From positions 248,001-312,000 of the forward strand of contig NZ_FMYQ01000002.1 in assembly GCF_900096975.1 (NCBI RefSeq): a stretch of DNA of 64,000 nt, in the 5' to 3' direction. The notes under the pieces are model-generated. The model was given only the letters and a program-made list of their open reading frames with translations, did no database searches and was not told the origin of the DNA. Source of the stretch: Paraburkholderia lycopersici (GTDB lineage: Bacteria > Pseudomonadota > Gammaproteobacteria > Burkholderiales > Burkholderiaceae). Made by a program: the position numbers and the translations under genes. This document shows positions 7,757 to 17,940 of the stretch, one piece after another; the first letter of the stretch is position 1, and every line of letters starts with the position of its first letter.

Positions 7757-9744
7757 CGCATGACGGCACGCACGCTCGCGATGGCGGCGCCGGCGCGGGG
7801 CATCCGCGCATTGCGCCGCCCGTTGGCGGCCCATCGACGAGGGCAAACGTGCACATGCGCTACAAGGGCATTCCGTGGTGGGGATGGGCGGCGGCGGCCG
7901 TGCTCTACGTCGGCACGGCCGCCGCCGCGGTCGAGTTCGCGTGGATCCGCGCGATCGATGCGCTCGCCGGCCTCGGCGCGCATCGGCTCGAACTTTACGC
8001 CGCGAGCCTGAAGAGCGAACTGGGGCGCTTCGAAATGGTGCCCGCGCTCGTCGCGAGGCAGGACAGTGTGCGTGCGTTGCTCGAAGCGTCGCCGGACGAA
8101 GCGCGCGGCATGCTGCCTGCGGTCAACGCCTACCTCGAAGCGGTCAACCGTGACGTGGGCAGCGGCGCCGTCGACGTGATCGACGCGCATGGGTCGGTGA
8201 TCGCCGCGAGCAACTGGAATCAGCCGGGGAGTTTCGTCGGCACCAACGTGTCGTATCGGCCGTACTTCAAGGACGCGCTCGCGCGGGGCCGGGGCCGTTT
8301 CTTCGGCATCGGCACGAACACCGGCATTCCCGGCCTGTACTTTGCGAACGCGGTGCATGGCGCGAAGGGCACGGCGCTCGGCGCGGTGGCGGTGAAAGTC
8401 AGCGTCGATGCGCTCGAATCGGCGTGGCGCACGCCTGGCGAGGCGGCGATCGTCGTGGACGGCAACGGCGTGATCGTGATTTCGACCGAACCCGAATGGA
8501 AATTCGCGGCCATGCGCGCAATGACCGCGCAGCAGCAGCGCGACATTCAGGCGTCGCGCCAGTACGCGGGGCGCATCGTCGAGGCGTTGCGTTATCGGCG
8601 GGCCGGCGACTGGAACGAGGCCGCGTGGATCGGCATTTTTCCCGACCTGCGCCGAGCGGGCCGCACGACCCGCTTTCTCGTGATGTCGCAGCCGGCGCCC
8701 CAGGGGCACGACACGATCATGGTCCTGCTCGATACCGCCGGCGCGCGGCGGCAGCAGCGCATCGCATTCGCGTTCGTGACGGGCGTGTTCCTGATCGCCG
8801 CGCTCTACGCGCTGTATGCGGTCCAGCGCCGCCGTGCGATTGCGGAGAAGCTCAAGGCGCAGGAAGCGCTGCGCCGCGCGAACGATCGGCTGGAGACGAC
8901 CGTCGCGCAGCGCACCGCAGCGCTCACGCACGCGAATGCGCAGATGCAGCGCGAGATCGCCGAGCGCGAGCGCACCGAGCAGCGCCTGCGCGCTACGCAG
9001 CAGGAAGTCGTGCACGCGGGCAAGCTCGCGGTGATCGGCCAGATGGCGGCCGGTCTCACGCACGAGCTGAACCAGCCGCTCGTCGCGATCCGCACGCTGT
9101 GCGACAACGCACGCACGTATTTCGAGCGCAATCAGCCCGCACAGGCCATGGCCAATCTGGAACGCGTTGGACGCCTCGTGGACAGCATGGCGGCGCTGAC
9201 GAGCGAACTGAAGGCTTTCGCGCGCAAGCCGGCGGTGGAGCGCGTGGCGGTGTCGCTGGGCGAGGCGGTCGCGCACGCGCGGCTAATCTACGACGCGCGG
9301 ATCCGCGACGAAGCGGTGCGGCTCGACGTGCGGATCGCGCCCGGCACGACCGTCTACGCGGAGTCGAGCCAGCTGCAGCAGGTGATCGTCAATCTGCTCG
9401 GCAACGCGCTCGACGCCGTGCGCGACGCGAACACGCGCGTCATCGCGATGGCGGCGAGCGAGCCCGATACGCAAGGCCGCGTGCGCTTCACGATCGACGA
9501 CAGCGGCCCCGGCATCGCGCCCGAGGTGCTCGTGCACCTGTTCGAGCCGTTCGTCACGACGAAACCGCGCGGGCAAGGCCTGGGGCTGGGGCTCGCGATC
9601 ACGTCGCGCATCGTCGAAGGCTTCGGCGCGAAAATAGCGGCGGCAAACCGTGAAGAAGGCGGGGCGCGCTTCACGATCGAATTCGCGGCGGCCGGGCCGC
9701 AAAGGACAGAACATGGAAGATGGGATTCGGGTACTGATTGTTGA
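7753..9744 (+). CDS. DctB-like sensor histidine kinase
   Basis: 663 residues. The start overlaps the transporter stop (ATGA), suggesting translational coupling. A second candidate ATG at 7855 (MRYKG) lies just before the first membrane helix. Two membrane segments (about residues 43-63 and 335-357) flank a ~270-residue periplasmic Cache/PAS sensor. A coiled-coil linker with QRTAALTHAN-type heptads follows. The phosphoacceptor is H437 (LTHELNQPL), with N (NLLGNALDAV) and G boxes (DDSGPGI, GLGLGLAI). This is DctB architecture: a C4-dicarboxylate-type ligand triggers phosphorylation of the adjacent sigma-54 activator. Confidence 0.9.
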   Translation: MTHDGTHARDGGAGAGHPRIAPPVGGPSTRANVHMRYKGIPWWGWAAAAVLYVGTAAAAVEFAWIRAIDALAGLGAHRLELYAASLKSELGRFEMVPALVARQDSVRALLEASPDEARGMLPAVNAYLEAVNRDVGSGAVDVIDAHGSVIAASNWNQPGSFVGTNVSYRPYFKDALARGRGRFFGIGTNTGIPGLYFANAVHGAKGTALGAVAVKVSVDALESAWRTPGEAAIVVDGNGVIVISTEPEWKFAAMRAMTAQQQRDIQASRQYAGRIVEALRYRRAGDWNEAAWIGIFPDLRRAGRTTRFLVMSQPAPQGHDTIMVLLDTAGARRQQRIAFAFVTGVFLIAALYALYAVQRRRAIAEKLKAQEALRRANDRLETTVAQRTAALTHANAQMQREIAERERTEQRLRATQQEVVHAGKLAVIGQMAAGLTHELNQPLVAIRTLCDNARTYFERNQPAQAMANLERVGRLVDSMAALTSELKAFARKPAVERVAVSLGEAVAHARLIYDARIRDEAVRLDVRIAPGTTVYAESSQLQQVIVNLLGNALDAVRDANTRVIAMAASEPDTQGRVRFTIDDSGPGIAPEVLVHLFEPFVTTKPRGQGLGLGLAITSRIVEGFGAKIAAANREEGGARFTIEFAAAGPQRTEHGRWDSGTDC

Positions 9745-11074
9745 GGATGACGAAAATGTTCGCATCGGAGTGGAGCAGGCCGTTGCGCTGGCAGGGTTTC
9801 CCGTGAGCGCGTACGCGTCGGCAGCGGACGCGTACGCGGACGTCGCGCCCGGCGCGCCCGTCGTGATCGTGTCGGACGTGCGGATGCCCGGCATCGACGG
9901 GTTGCAACTGCTCGACCACGTGATGTCGGTCGATCCGCAGATTCCCGTGCTGCTGATCAGCGGGCACGCCGATATTTCGACGGCGGTGAGCGCGATGCGC
10001 GTGGGCGCATACGATTTCATCGAGAAGCCGTTCTCTTCCGATGTGATCGCCGGCCGCGTGGCCCGCGCCGTCGAGAAGCGGCGGCTCACGCTCGAAGTCG
10101 AGGGGTTGCGCGCGTCGCTGCATAACTGGCAGGGAATCGAGGCGTTGGTGCTCGGCAAGTCGCCCGCGATGGCGGAAGTCCGCAAGAAGATTCTGCGGCT
10201 CGCGGATACGTCCGTGTCGGTGCTCATCACCGGCGAAACGGGCACCGGCAAGGAGCTCATCGCGCGCAGCCTGCACGACTTCAGCGCGCGGCGCGATGCG
10301 CATTTCGTGGCGCTGAACTGCGGTGGTTTGCCCGAGCAGGTGTTCGAGAGCGAGCTGTTCGGCCACGAGGCGGGCGCGTTCACGGGCGCGATCAAGAAGC
10401 GCGTCGGCAAGATCGAGTGGGCGAATGGCGGCACGCTCTTCCTCGACGAGATCGAGACCATGTCGATGCCGCTGCAGATCAAGATGCTGCGCGTGTTGCA
10501 GGAGCGCGTGGTCGAGCGGCTTGGCGCGAACGAGCTGATTCCCGTCGATTGCCGGATCGTCGCCGCTTCGAAGGCCGACCTCGCCGAGGTGGCCGCGGGC
10601 GGCGGGTTTCGCGCCGATCTGCTGTACCGGCTCAACGTCGCGCAGATCGAATTGCCGCCGCTGCGCGAACGCCGCGAGGACGTGCCCTTGCTGTTCGAGC
10701 ACTTCGTGCTCGCGGCCGCGCGCCGCTTCGCCACGCCCGCGCCGGTCGTAACCGCTGCGCAGGTATCCGAACTGATGACCCACGCCTGGCCCGGTAACGT
10801 GCGCGAGCTGCAGAACGTGGCCGATCGCTTCGTGCTCGGGCTGACGGGAGAGAGCCTGCTTTCCGGTGGCGCCGCCGCGACGAAGGGCGACACGCTTGCG
10901 GAGCAACTGGCGTACTTCGAGCGGATGCTGATCGAGAACACGTTGCGGCGCCATCACGGCAGCGTCGCCGATGCGAGCACCGAGCTCGGCATGCCGAGAA
11001 AGACGCTCTATCACAAGCTGCGCCAGTTGAAGATCGCGGCGCGGGATTCGCAGGGCGAAGACAGGGACGCGTGA
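9713..11074 (+). CDS. DctD-like sigma-54-dependent response regulator
   Basis: 453 residues: an N-terminal receiver with phosphoacceptor D55 (VSDVRMP), a central AAA+ domain with Walker A GETGTGKE (174-181) and the sigma-54 contact loop GAFTGA (221-226), and a C-terminal Fis-type helix-turn-helix (LRRHHGSVADASTELGM). The ATG at 9713 has AAAGGA at 9701-9706 and overlaps the kinase gene by 32 bp. It should activate the -24/-12 promoter at 6274. The enhancer site was not identified with confidence; a weak AATTCAG/CTGAAATT inverted repeat lies at 6147-6180. Confidence 0.93.
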   Translation: MEDGIRVLIVEDDENVRIGVEQAVALAGFPVSAYASAADAYADVAPGAPVVIVSDVRMPGIDGLQLLDHVMSVDPQIPVLLISGHADISTAVSAMRVGAYDFIEKPFSSDVIAGRVARAVEKRRLTLEVEGLRASLHNWQGIEALVLGKSPAMAEVRKKILRLADTSVSVLITGETGTGKELIARSLHDFSARRDAHFVALNCGGLPEQVFESELFGHEAGAFTGAIKKRVGKIEWANGGTLFLDEIETMSMPLQIKMLRVLQERVVERLGANELIPVDCRIVAASKADLAEVAAGGGFRADLLYRLNVAQIELPPLRERREDVPLLFEHFVLAAARRFATPAPVVTAAQVSELMTHAWPGNVRELQNVADRFVLGLTGESLLSGGAAATKGDTLAEQLAYFERMLIENTLRRHHGSVADASTELGMPRKTLYHKLRQLKIAARDSQGEDRDA

Positions 11075-11201
11075 GCCCGGGCCCCCGAGCCCGACGGCGA
11101 TCGTCCGTGTCAAACGTATTGCCGGGACTGCTTGCCTGATCGATCGGTGCTGGCACCGTTTGCATCTGGACCACGCGATCCGGTAGCGGCGGTAAACGAG
11201 C

Positions 11202-11245
11202 GAGGCGCCCTGGCGGCGGAACAACGTCCGCCGCCAGGGCGCCTC
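11202..11245. terminator. Perfect 19-bp hairpin between convergent genes
   Basis: Arms 11202-11220 and 11227-11245 are exact inverted repeats around a 6-nt loop. It sits between the stop of the sigma-54 regulator (plus strand) and the stop of the lipoprotein gene (minus strand). There is no T-run on either side, so it may be a bidirectional transcription barrier or RNA stabiliser rather than a textbook intrinsic terminator. Confidence 0.55.
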
Positions 11246-11266
11246 ATGGACCGGTCTCGCGGCCGG

Positions 11267-13267
11267 TCAGTTGGCTACGTAGCCGGTCGGAACGGTCGAG
11301 TTGGCGCTGGCCACCGACGCGTTCTGCGAGATCACGTACACCGGCGACTCGGTCAGGCTCAATGCCAGGCTGCCGTTGGTGTACTGCATCGTCGAAGGAT
11401 TGCCCATCTCGTCGATCACGGTCACGGTGCCGCTCGTGCCGGGCGCATCGACCGCGAGATGGTACAGCACGCTATAAGTCGAGCTGTAGCCGGTACTCGC
11501 GCTCCACACACTGTTGTTGTGGGTCCAGAGGGCCGTGATGACCGCGCCGTTGTTCAACTGCTGAAACGCATAGGCATAGACGCCCGCGGGTGTTCCCTTC
11601 ACGGGGCCGAGCGTGTTGGTGCCGTCGAGAATGCGCGTCATCGCCGCCACGGCCATCGCCGCCGGCTTGGGGCTGATGTTCTGGGCACCGTATTGCCCCT
11701 GTGCGTCGCTCAGGTCGAAGAACGTGCCATAGCCCACCTTGTCGGGGAAGTCCGCGCCATAGAACACCCAGGTCTGATCGGCACCTTCGCCGAGAACGAT
11801 CACGTGGCTGCGCGCCACCAGTGCGCCCTGTGCGTACAGGATGTTGGCGCCCGGATAGTTCGGGCCGTACGACGCGCCATTGTCATAGCTGATGCCCACC
11901 TCGGTATTGAACAGCTTCATGCCCGGCTTGTAGTCGGCCGCCATTTCGCTGCGCAACGCGCGCATCTGGCCCATCAGCGAGCCGGACAGCGTGGAAGGGT
12001 CGCTTGCGAGACGTTCCGGCGCATAGGAAGGCGAGGTGCCGTTGATGTCGTAATAGCCGTGCGTCGTCACGCCGTCGATGACCTGTGCGTAGCCGAGCGG
12101 CGCGAGCGTCCGGAGCTGCTCGGCGGTGCCGGACGGCGCCGTGTCGGTCGGGCCCATCACCACCGCGTGCGGATCGGTCGAGTGAATGCCTTGATACACG
12201 GTCTGGTAGAGCTGCACGAATTGCGCGTTCGTGCCCTGCCATTGCGCGTCCGGTTCCCAGGTGAGCTGGTAGTAGTTGGCCGCCTGCTTTGGAAAATAAG
12301 TCGTGCGAATGATGTTCGATTCCGTGCCGATCCGGCTCATGTAGTCTTGATAGTACGAGAGATCGGTGGGCGGCAGCGCTTCGTCTTCGAATATACCTGT
12401 CGGGCTTGCCCAGGCAGGAATGCCGTCCAGACGCACGAGGCGCATCACGTCGCCCGTCTTGTAGAACGGGTCGAGATTGTCGGCAGAGGGATTGAAGGTA
12501 TTGCGGCCGCTGGGCTCCATGTTATAGAGCTCGCGATGGTCGAACGTCCACGAGATGCCGAGCGCGGAGAGCACGGAACCGTTGTCGTCCTCGCCCTGCA
12601 TGCCGAAGCGATGCTGATCCTGATGTGCATAGGCGACGGCGGGCACGACGCCCGCGAGATTGGGCAGCACGCCGAACGTGGCGTTGCCGGCGGGCCGCGT
12701 CCCGGCGGATGAGATCTGCCCGCCGGCGGTGGCGAGCGTTGCGGACACGGCGAAATAACCCGCGAGCGTGGAGGTGCAGGTGAACGTGGTCGTCACGGGG
12801 CCCGCCGTCACGGGCAGGCTGCCGCTTGCGGCCACTTTGCCGACCTGGTCGGTGATCGACCAGATCAGCGTGTCGGACGCGGGCGCATTGGTCGTGAACG
12901 CGACGGGAAACGGCGTGCCCGAGGCGAAGATGCGGCCGCTTTGCGCAGTCGGCGTATCGGCGGAGACGAGCGTTCCGCTTGAGCCGGCGCTCGACGTGGC
13001 GGGCGAGCCGCAGCTCATCGTCCCCGGCGTCAGCGCCGGTGAATCCGAGCCTGAAGCGTTGGCGCCAGCGGCAGCGGCAGTGGCAGTGGAATTCGCGCTG
13101 CCTGTGCCTTGCTGGCCGGACGTTGCGCTCGCGGCATTCGCGCCGCCCGCGTTTTGCGGGGTGGTCGAAGCACTGGCGTTCGACGTATCCGTTGCGGGGC
13201 TTCCGGAGCCTCCGCCGCCGCACGCCGCCAGCACCAGCGACGACAACAAAAGATAAAAGAGCTTCAT
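11267..13267 (-). CDS. Secreted lipoprotein with glycoside-hydrolase-like TIM-barrel
   Basis: 666 residues. The ATG at 13265-13267 gives a lipoprotein signal with lipobox LAAC (Cys16) followed by poly-Gly. Residues ~20-110 are an Ala/Ser/Thr-rich linker. An Ig-like stretch comes next (~115-220), then a region resembling clan-A glycosidases (GH39-type): TWEPDAQW with E338 in the acid/base position, and FNTEVGISYD with E456 in the nucleophile position. The C-terminus looks like a small beta-sandwich (SPVYVISQN). It likely acts on a polysaccharide at the outer membrane. The substrate is unknown, and the assignment rests on motif spacing, so a non-catalytic relative is possible. An in-frame extension to 13423 is unlikely. 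Confidence 0.65.
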   Translation of the reverse strand: MKLFYLLLSSLVLAACGGGGSGSPATDTSNASASTTPQNAGGANAASATSGQQGTGSANSTATAAAAGANASGSDSPALTPGTMSCGSPATSSAGSSGTLVSADTPTAQSGRIFASGTPFPVAFTTNAPASDTLIWSITDQVGKVAASGSLPVTAGPVTTTFTCTSTLAGYFAVSATLATAGGQISSAGTRPAGNATFGVLPNLAGVVPAVAYAHQDQHRFGMQGEDDNGSVLSALGISWTFDHRELYNMEPSGRNTFNPSADNLDPFYKTGDVMRLVRLDGIPAWASPTGIFEDEALPPTDLSYYQDYMSRIGTESNIIRTTYFPKQAANYYQLTWEPDAQWQGTNAQFVQLYQTVYQGIHSTDPHAVVMGPTDTAPSGTAEQLRTLAPLGYAQVIDGVTTHGYYDINGTSPSYAPERLASDPSTLSGSLMGQMRALRSEMAADYKPGMKLFNTEVGISYDNGASYGPNYPGANILYAQGALVARSHVIVLGEGADQTWVFYGADFPDKVGYGTFFDLSDAQGQYGAQNISPKPAAMAVAAMTRILDGTNTLGPVKGTPAGVYAYAFQQLNNGAVITALWTHNNSVWSASTGYSSTYSVLYHLAVDAPGTSGTVTVIDEMGNPSTMQYTNGSLALSLTESPVYVISQNASVASANSTVPTGYVAN

Positions 13268-13856
13268 CGAATGAAAAGGCAAAGCGACGCCCAGCCGGCT
13301 ACCGCGCGAGAAAAGCGCGCTCAGGTGCTGGCCGGAGTCGGAAGAATGAAACTGGCGGGTGCGCCACATCGGCTCGACGTGGCCATGCGCCCGCTGGATT
13401 GCGCCGCGCAGTTCGCGTGACAACGCGAACTGTGTATCTGTCCTTTCGCTTTCGCGCGGGCGAATGGTGCGCCCTTGCTACGGCTGCGCCGTCGGGATTT
13501 CGGCCTTGCGCGGGATCCCGGAAGGGAGGGAGACGTGCGCAATATTTGCAGGCTAAGATTTCGAAGTCACTACTTGAAGTCAGACGCGCGGCGGATATTA
13601 CCGATATTCCCCCCTGGCATGTGAAAATCAGGCGTAACAAAATGTCACACGAATTGCGGCGAGTTGCAATTACCGAAATTTAGTGAAATTCCGCCAATAG
13701 CAAGGTATTAATTACCTCGACGCGCTGCGGCAATGCTTGCCGCATCAATTACGGAATGGACACGCTGTTGCCGGCTATAACGGCGGCTCTCAGGGGAACT
13801 GAAGGCGGTATCGTAAATTTTTCGCATCCATAATGCCGCCCTTTTATAATTTTTCT

Positions 13857-13958
13857 GAATTATTTCGGGTCGGGTATTAATTGTCCGGATGGATTTTAAT
13901 TCGAGTGAACCGACTATGCCACCTGGGAGGATTTTCTCCGCTGTGGAGCGGTTTTTTT
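13857..13958 (+). ncRNA. Candidate small RNA with intrinsic terminator
   Basis: A consensus TATAAT lies at 13845-13850, with a weak -35 (TTCGCA, 13821-13826, 18-bp spacer). About 100 nt downstream is a clear intrinsic terminator: stem CCGCT/AGCGG with a GTGG loop followed by seven Ts (13938-13958). No ORF of normal composition lies between, only a 17-codon frame from an ATG at 13917. This arrangement fits an independently transcribed small RNA. A leader peptide or an orphaned 3' end are alternatives. The transcript start is inferred. Confidence 0.35.
13938..13958 (+). terminator. Rho-independent terminator
   Basis: CCGCT-GTGG-AGCGG hairpin followed by a run of seven Ts on the plus strand. 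No protein-coding gene ends here on this strand. Confidence 0.7.
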
Positions 13959-13959
13959 A

Positions 13960-14840
<881 letters not shown>

Positions 14841-15041
14841 CTGCGTCGTAGCGGGCCGCGACGGGCGGCGGGCGGACGGCCCTGCAATGCTGTGTATCCC
14901 GAGCCTGCGCCGATACAGTGGAATACAAAAGCGCGCGCGCCTTGCGGTATAACCCTACCATCCCCGCACACGGAGGCTGTTCATGCACGCCGACGGTTTC
15001 GCGGTCCGCTGCCTTGCCCCGCTCGCTTCGGCGGTGCGGCA

Positions 15042-16361
15042 ATGAGCGCGCTGCGTTGGCCGCGCACGCTGTTCGCGCGTCTTGCCCTGATTTTCTGCGT
15101 CGGGCTCGCGTTCGCGCAGGTGTTGTCGTTCATGCTCACGATGACCGAGCGCGACGACGCCACCGCGAACATGATGACCGACTACATCTCGCGCGAAGTC
15201 GCCCTGTCCGTGGCGCTGCTCGACCATCTGCCCGCGGCCGGGCGCGAGGCGTGGCTGCCGCAACTCGCGCGGCGCAGCTACAGCTTCATCCTCGGTCCCG
15301 GCACGCCCGGCGAGCCGCCCCGCGCGCGGCGTTCGAAGCGCGTGGCGTCGGCCATCGCGAGCGGCGTGGGCGCGCAGTACGCGCCCACGGCCAATTCCGT
15401 GCCCGGCGACGGCGAACGGCTGCAGATCCACCTGCGTCTCTCGGATGGCGCGCCGCTCACCATCGACTATCGTCCGCCTTCCGCGCTGCCCTTGTCGGGC
15501 TGGCTGCCGGCCGTGCTGGCCGCACAGCTCGCGGTGCTGGCGGCATGCTGCTGGTTCGCGGTGCGCATCGCGACGCGGCCCCTGCATGAGCTCGCGCGCG
15601 TGGCCGACGCGCTCGGGCCCGACCTGAAGGCGGAGCGCCTCGAAGAAGACGGTCCCTCCGAAGTGGCGCGGGCGGCTCGGGCGTTCAACGCCATGCAGCA
15701 GCGCATTTCGGCGCACGTGGCCGAGCGCATCCAGATCCTCTCGGCCATCTCGCACGACCTGCAAACGCCGATCACGCGCATGCGGCTGCGCGTCGACCAG
15801 ATGGACGACGAAGCGCAGGCCGGCAGGCTCACGCAGGACCTTCGGGAGATGGAACAGCTCGTGAAAGAAGGCGTGGCCTACGCGCGCACGCTGCATGGCA
15901 CCGGCGAGACGCCGCGGCGCGTCGACCTCGACGCGCTGCTCGACAGCCTCGTCTGCGATTACGTCGATGCCGGCTCGCCCGTGACCTTCGAGCGCCGCCT
16001 GAACGTGGCGGTCGTCACGCGCGTGCAGGCGCTGCGCCGCATCGTGGGCAATCTCGTGGACAACGCGCTGAAATACGGCGGTTCGGCAGCGATCGACGTG
16101 AGTGCGTCGGCGCATGGCAACGCCGTCACGATTTCGGTGCTCGACCGCGGTCCCGGCATTCCCGACGAAGCGCTCGAAAAGGTGTTCGAACCGTTCTACC
16201 GGCTCGAAACGTCGCGCAATCGCGGGACCGGGGGCACGGGGCTGGGCCTCGCGATCTCGCGGCAGCTTGCCGTGGTCATGGGCGCCCGGCTCTCGCTGCA
16301 CAACCGGCCCGAGGGCGGCCTGGAAGGACGGCTCGTGCTCGCGAGCGCGGACGACGCATGA
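15042..16361 (+). CDS. EnvZ-type sensor histidine kinase
   Basis: 439 residues from the ATG at 15042; a longer frame to 14892 is not needed. Two membrane helices (about 11-32 and 155-177) flank a periplasmic domain of ~120 residues. A HAMP segment, a dimerisation domain with phosphoacceptor H238 (AISHDLQTPITRMRLR) and an ATPase domain follow (NLVDNALKYG, DRGPGIP, GTGLGLAI). The HDLQTP box puts it in the OmpR-partner class. No regulator follows directly: a minus-strand cupin gene separates it from the OmpR-type regulator at 17172, its probable partner. Confidence 0.9.
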   Translation: MSALRWPRTLFARLALIFCVGLAFAQVLSFMLTMTERDDATANMMTDYISREVALSVALLDHLPAAGREAWLPQLARRSYSFILGPGTPGEPPRARRSKRVASAIASGVGAQYAPTANSVPGDGERLQIHLRLSDGAPLTIDYRPPSALPLSGWLPAVLAAQLAVLAACCWFAVRIATRPLHELARVADALGPDLKAERLEEDGPSEVARAARAFNAMQQRISAHVAERIQILSAISHDLQTPITRMRLRVDQMDDEAQAGRLTQDLREMEQLVKEGVAYARTLHGTGETPRRVDLDALLDSLVCDYVDAGSPVTFERRLNVAVVTRVQALRRIVGNLVDNALKYGGSAAIDVSASAHGNAVTISVLDRGPGIPDEALEKVFEPFYRLETSRNRGTGGTGLGLAISRQLAVVMGARLSLHNRPEGGLEGRLVLASADDA

Positions 16362-16372
16362 TCCTCGCACGC

Positions 16373-16741
16373 TCACGAAGCGAGCGGAATGAACACGTTG
16401 AACTGCCCTTCGTCGGGGTGCCGCGAGCGGTGGCCTTTGCCTACGGTGTCTTCGCAGAGCACGACCGTGCCTGGCTCGCAGCGGCGCATGTCGCCGTCGC
16501 TCGTTTCGAATTCGACCCAGCCGGTCATCCAGATCACGAACTGGCGAACCGGCGTGGTGTGCCAGTCCGCCTCCTTGAGACCTGCGGGCACCCAGCCGAA
16601 GCGCACCGATTTGGCCGGCTCCCAGGTCGAAAGATAAATGGGCGGGATGTTGGGAAAGAGTTCGAGCGGCGTGAGCGGGATATCCATGTCCTCGAAATGA
16701 GATTCGCCCTCGGCGTCGGCGTAGATTCGCAGACATTTCAT
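16373..16741 (-). CDS. Cupin-fold protein
   Basis: 122 residues. The ATG at 16739-16741 follows a strong AGGAGGT ribosome site. A single cupin barrel is suggested by WHTTPVRQFVIWMTGWVEFE and CEPGTVVLCEDTVGKGHRSR, which carry the usual His/Glu-type metal ligand pattern in a reduced form. The end of the gene lies 11 bp from the end of the kinase gene on the opposite strand. The role is unknown; small-molecule binding or an isomerase/dioxygenase-like function is possible. It splits a kinase from its likely response regulator. Confidence 0.75.
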   Translation of the reverse strand: MKCLRIYADAEGESHFEDMDIPLTPLELFPNIPPIYLSTWEPAKSVRFGWVPAGLKEADWHTTPVRQFVIWMTGWVEFETSDGDMRRCEPGTVVLCEDTVGKGHRSRHPDEGQFNVFIPLAS

Positions 16742-17171
16742 GGGGACCTCCTGGAGCCGGTTTCGTGCTCGGCGCTCCGGCCGCGAGCGGGCATGAAGAA
16801 TGCCGATATGGCGGCCGCCGGCCGTTTCAGGTCGGCGTGTGGCGCGCCGGAGCGCCAGCGGACATTGTCGTCCGGAATCGCGCAGCGCGGTGCCGCCTTG
16901 TAGGCCGCGCAGCAATTCACGCGCCGAATGCAATGCATTGTGTCTGCCCGCGTGGCCGGGACATTGCGACACGGAGGCGGGCGCGGCTTGCGCCATGAAG
17001 CAGTTCACGAGATCGATCGCATGGAGAGCGCGATGTGCATGTGTGCATGACGATCTGGAAGGGGGGCTGTCGGTGCGGCGCGGTACAGTTCGAAGTCCGT
17101 ACGGCCATCGAGCGGACCGGCCGCTGCAACGCGACCCGTTCACGCCTCGCGCGCAAGGAGAGGAAGAGCCA

Positions 17172-17939
17172 ATGATGGAAAAGAGAGATCATGTCCTGAT
17201 CGTCGATGACGATCGCGGCATTCGTGAACTGGTCGGGATCTATCTCGAGAAGAATGGCATGCGCGTGTCGCTTGCCGCGAACGGGCGCGAGATGCGCGCG
17301 GTGCTGGAGAGCGGCGTGCCCGATCTGATCGTGCTCGACCTCATGATGCCCGGCGACGACGGCCTCGTGCTGTGCCGCGAACTGCGCGCGGGCAAGTTCC
17401 GCGCGGTGCCCGTAGTGATGCTCACGGCGCGCAACGAGGAGACGGACCGCATCGTCGGCCTGGAAATGGGCGCCGACGACTACTTGCCCAAGCCCTTCGC
17501 GGTGCGCGAATTGTTCGCGCGCATCCGCTCGGTGCTGCGCCGCGCGCGCATGCTGCCGCCGGGCATGGAGGTGAGCGAGTCGGCTCAACTGCTCGCGTTC
17601 GGCGACTGGCGGCTCGATACGACGGCGCGGCATCTGCTGGACGCCGAAGGCACGGTCGTGGCATTGAGCGGCGCGGAATACCGGCTTTTGCGCGTCTTTC
17701 TCGATTATCCGCAGCGCGTGCTCACGCGCGACCAGTTGCTGAACCTTACGCAAGGCCGCCAGGCCGACGCGTTCGACCGCTCGATCGATCTGCTCGTGAG
17801 CCGCCTGCGCCAGCGCCTGCGCGACGAGGCGCGCGAGCCGCGCTACATCAAGACGCTGCGCAGCGAAGGCTACGTGTTTTCAGCGGCGGTGAATGCGGCC
17901 GGGACACCGGAACAGGCGGGGCGTTCACGCCTGGTGTAG
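17172..17939 (+). CDS. OmpR-family response regulator
   Basis: 255 residues. The receiver has D12/D13 and phosphoacceptor D56 (LIVLDLMMPG), T86-type and K106-type residues in LTARN and LPKPF, then a winged-helix DNA-binding domain (LSGAEYRLLRVFLDYPQRVLTRDQLL, YIKTLRSEGYVF). Two ATGs at 17172 and 17175 both follow AAGGAGAGGAAG. The in-frame extension to 16800 is not credible. It probably works with the kinase at 15042. Its 3' end overlaps the remnant of an alpha/beta-hydrolase on the other strand. Confidence 0.92.
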   Translation: MMEKRDHVLIVDDDRGIRELVGIYLEKNGMRVSLAANGREMRAVLESGVPDLIVLDLMMPGDDGLVLCRELRAGKFRAVPVVMLTARNEETDRIVGLEMGADDYLPKPFAVRELFARIRSVLRRARMLPPGMEVSESAQLLAFGDWRLDTTARHLLDAEGTVVALSGAEYRLLRVFLDYPQRVLTRDQLLNLTQGRQADAFDRSIDLLVSRLRQRLRDEAREPRYIKTLRSEGYVFSAAVNAAGTPEQAGRSRLV

Positions 17940-17940
17940 C

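Noticed and set aside
6478..9744. A 1088-codon frame apparently fusing the transporter region to the kinase
   Set aside because: The first ~425 codons are an out-of-frame reading of the transporter gene. The kinase starts at 7753 or 7855.
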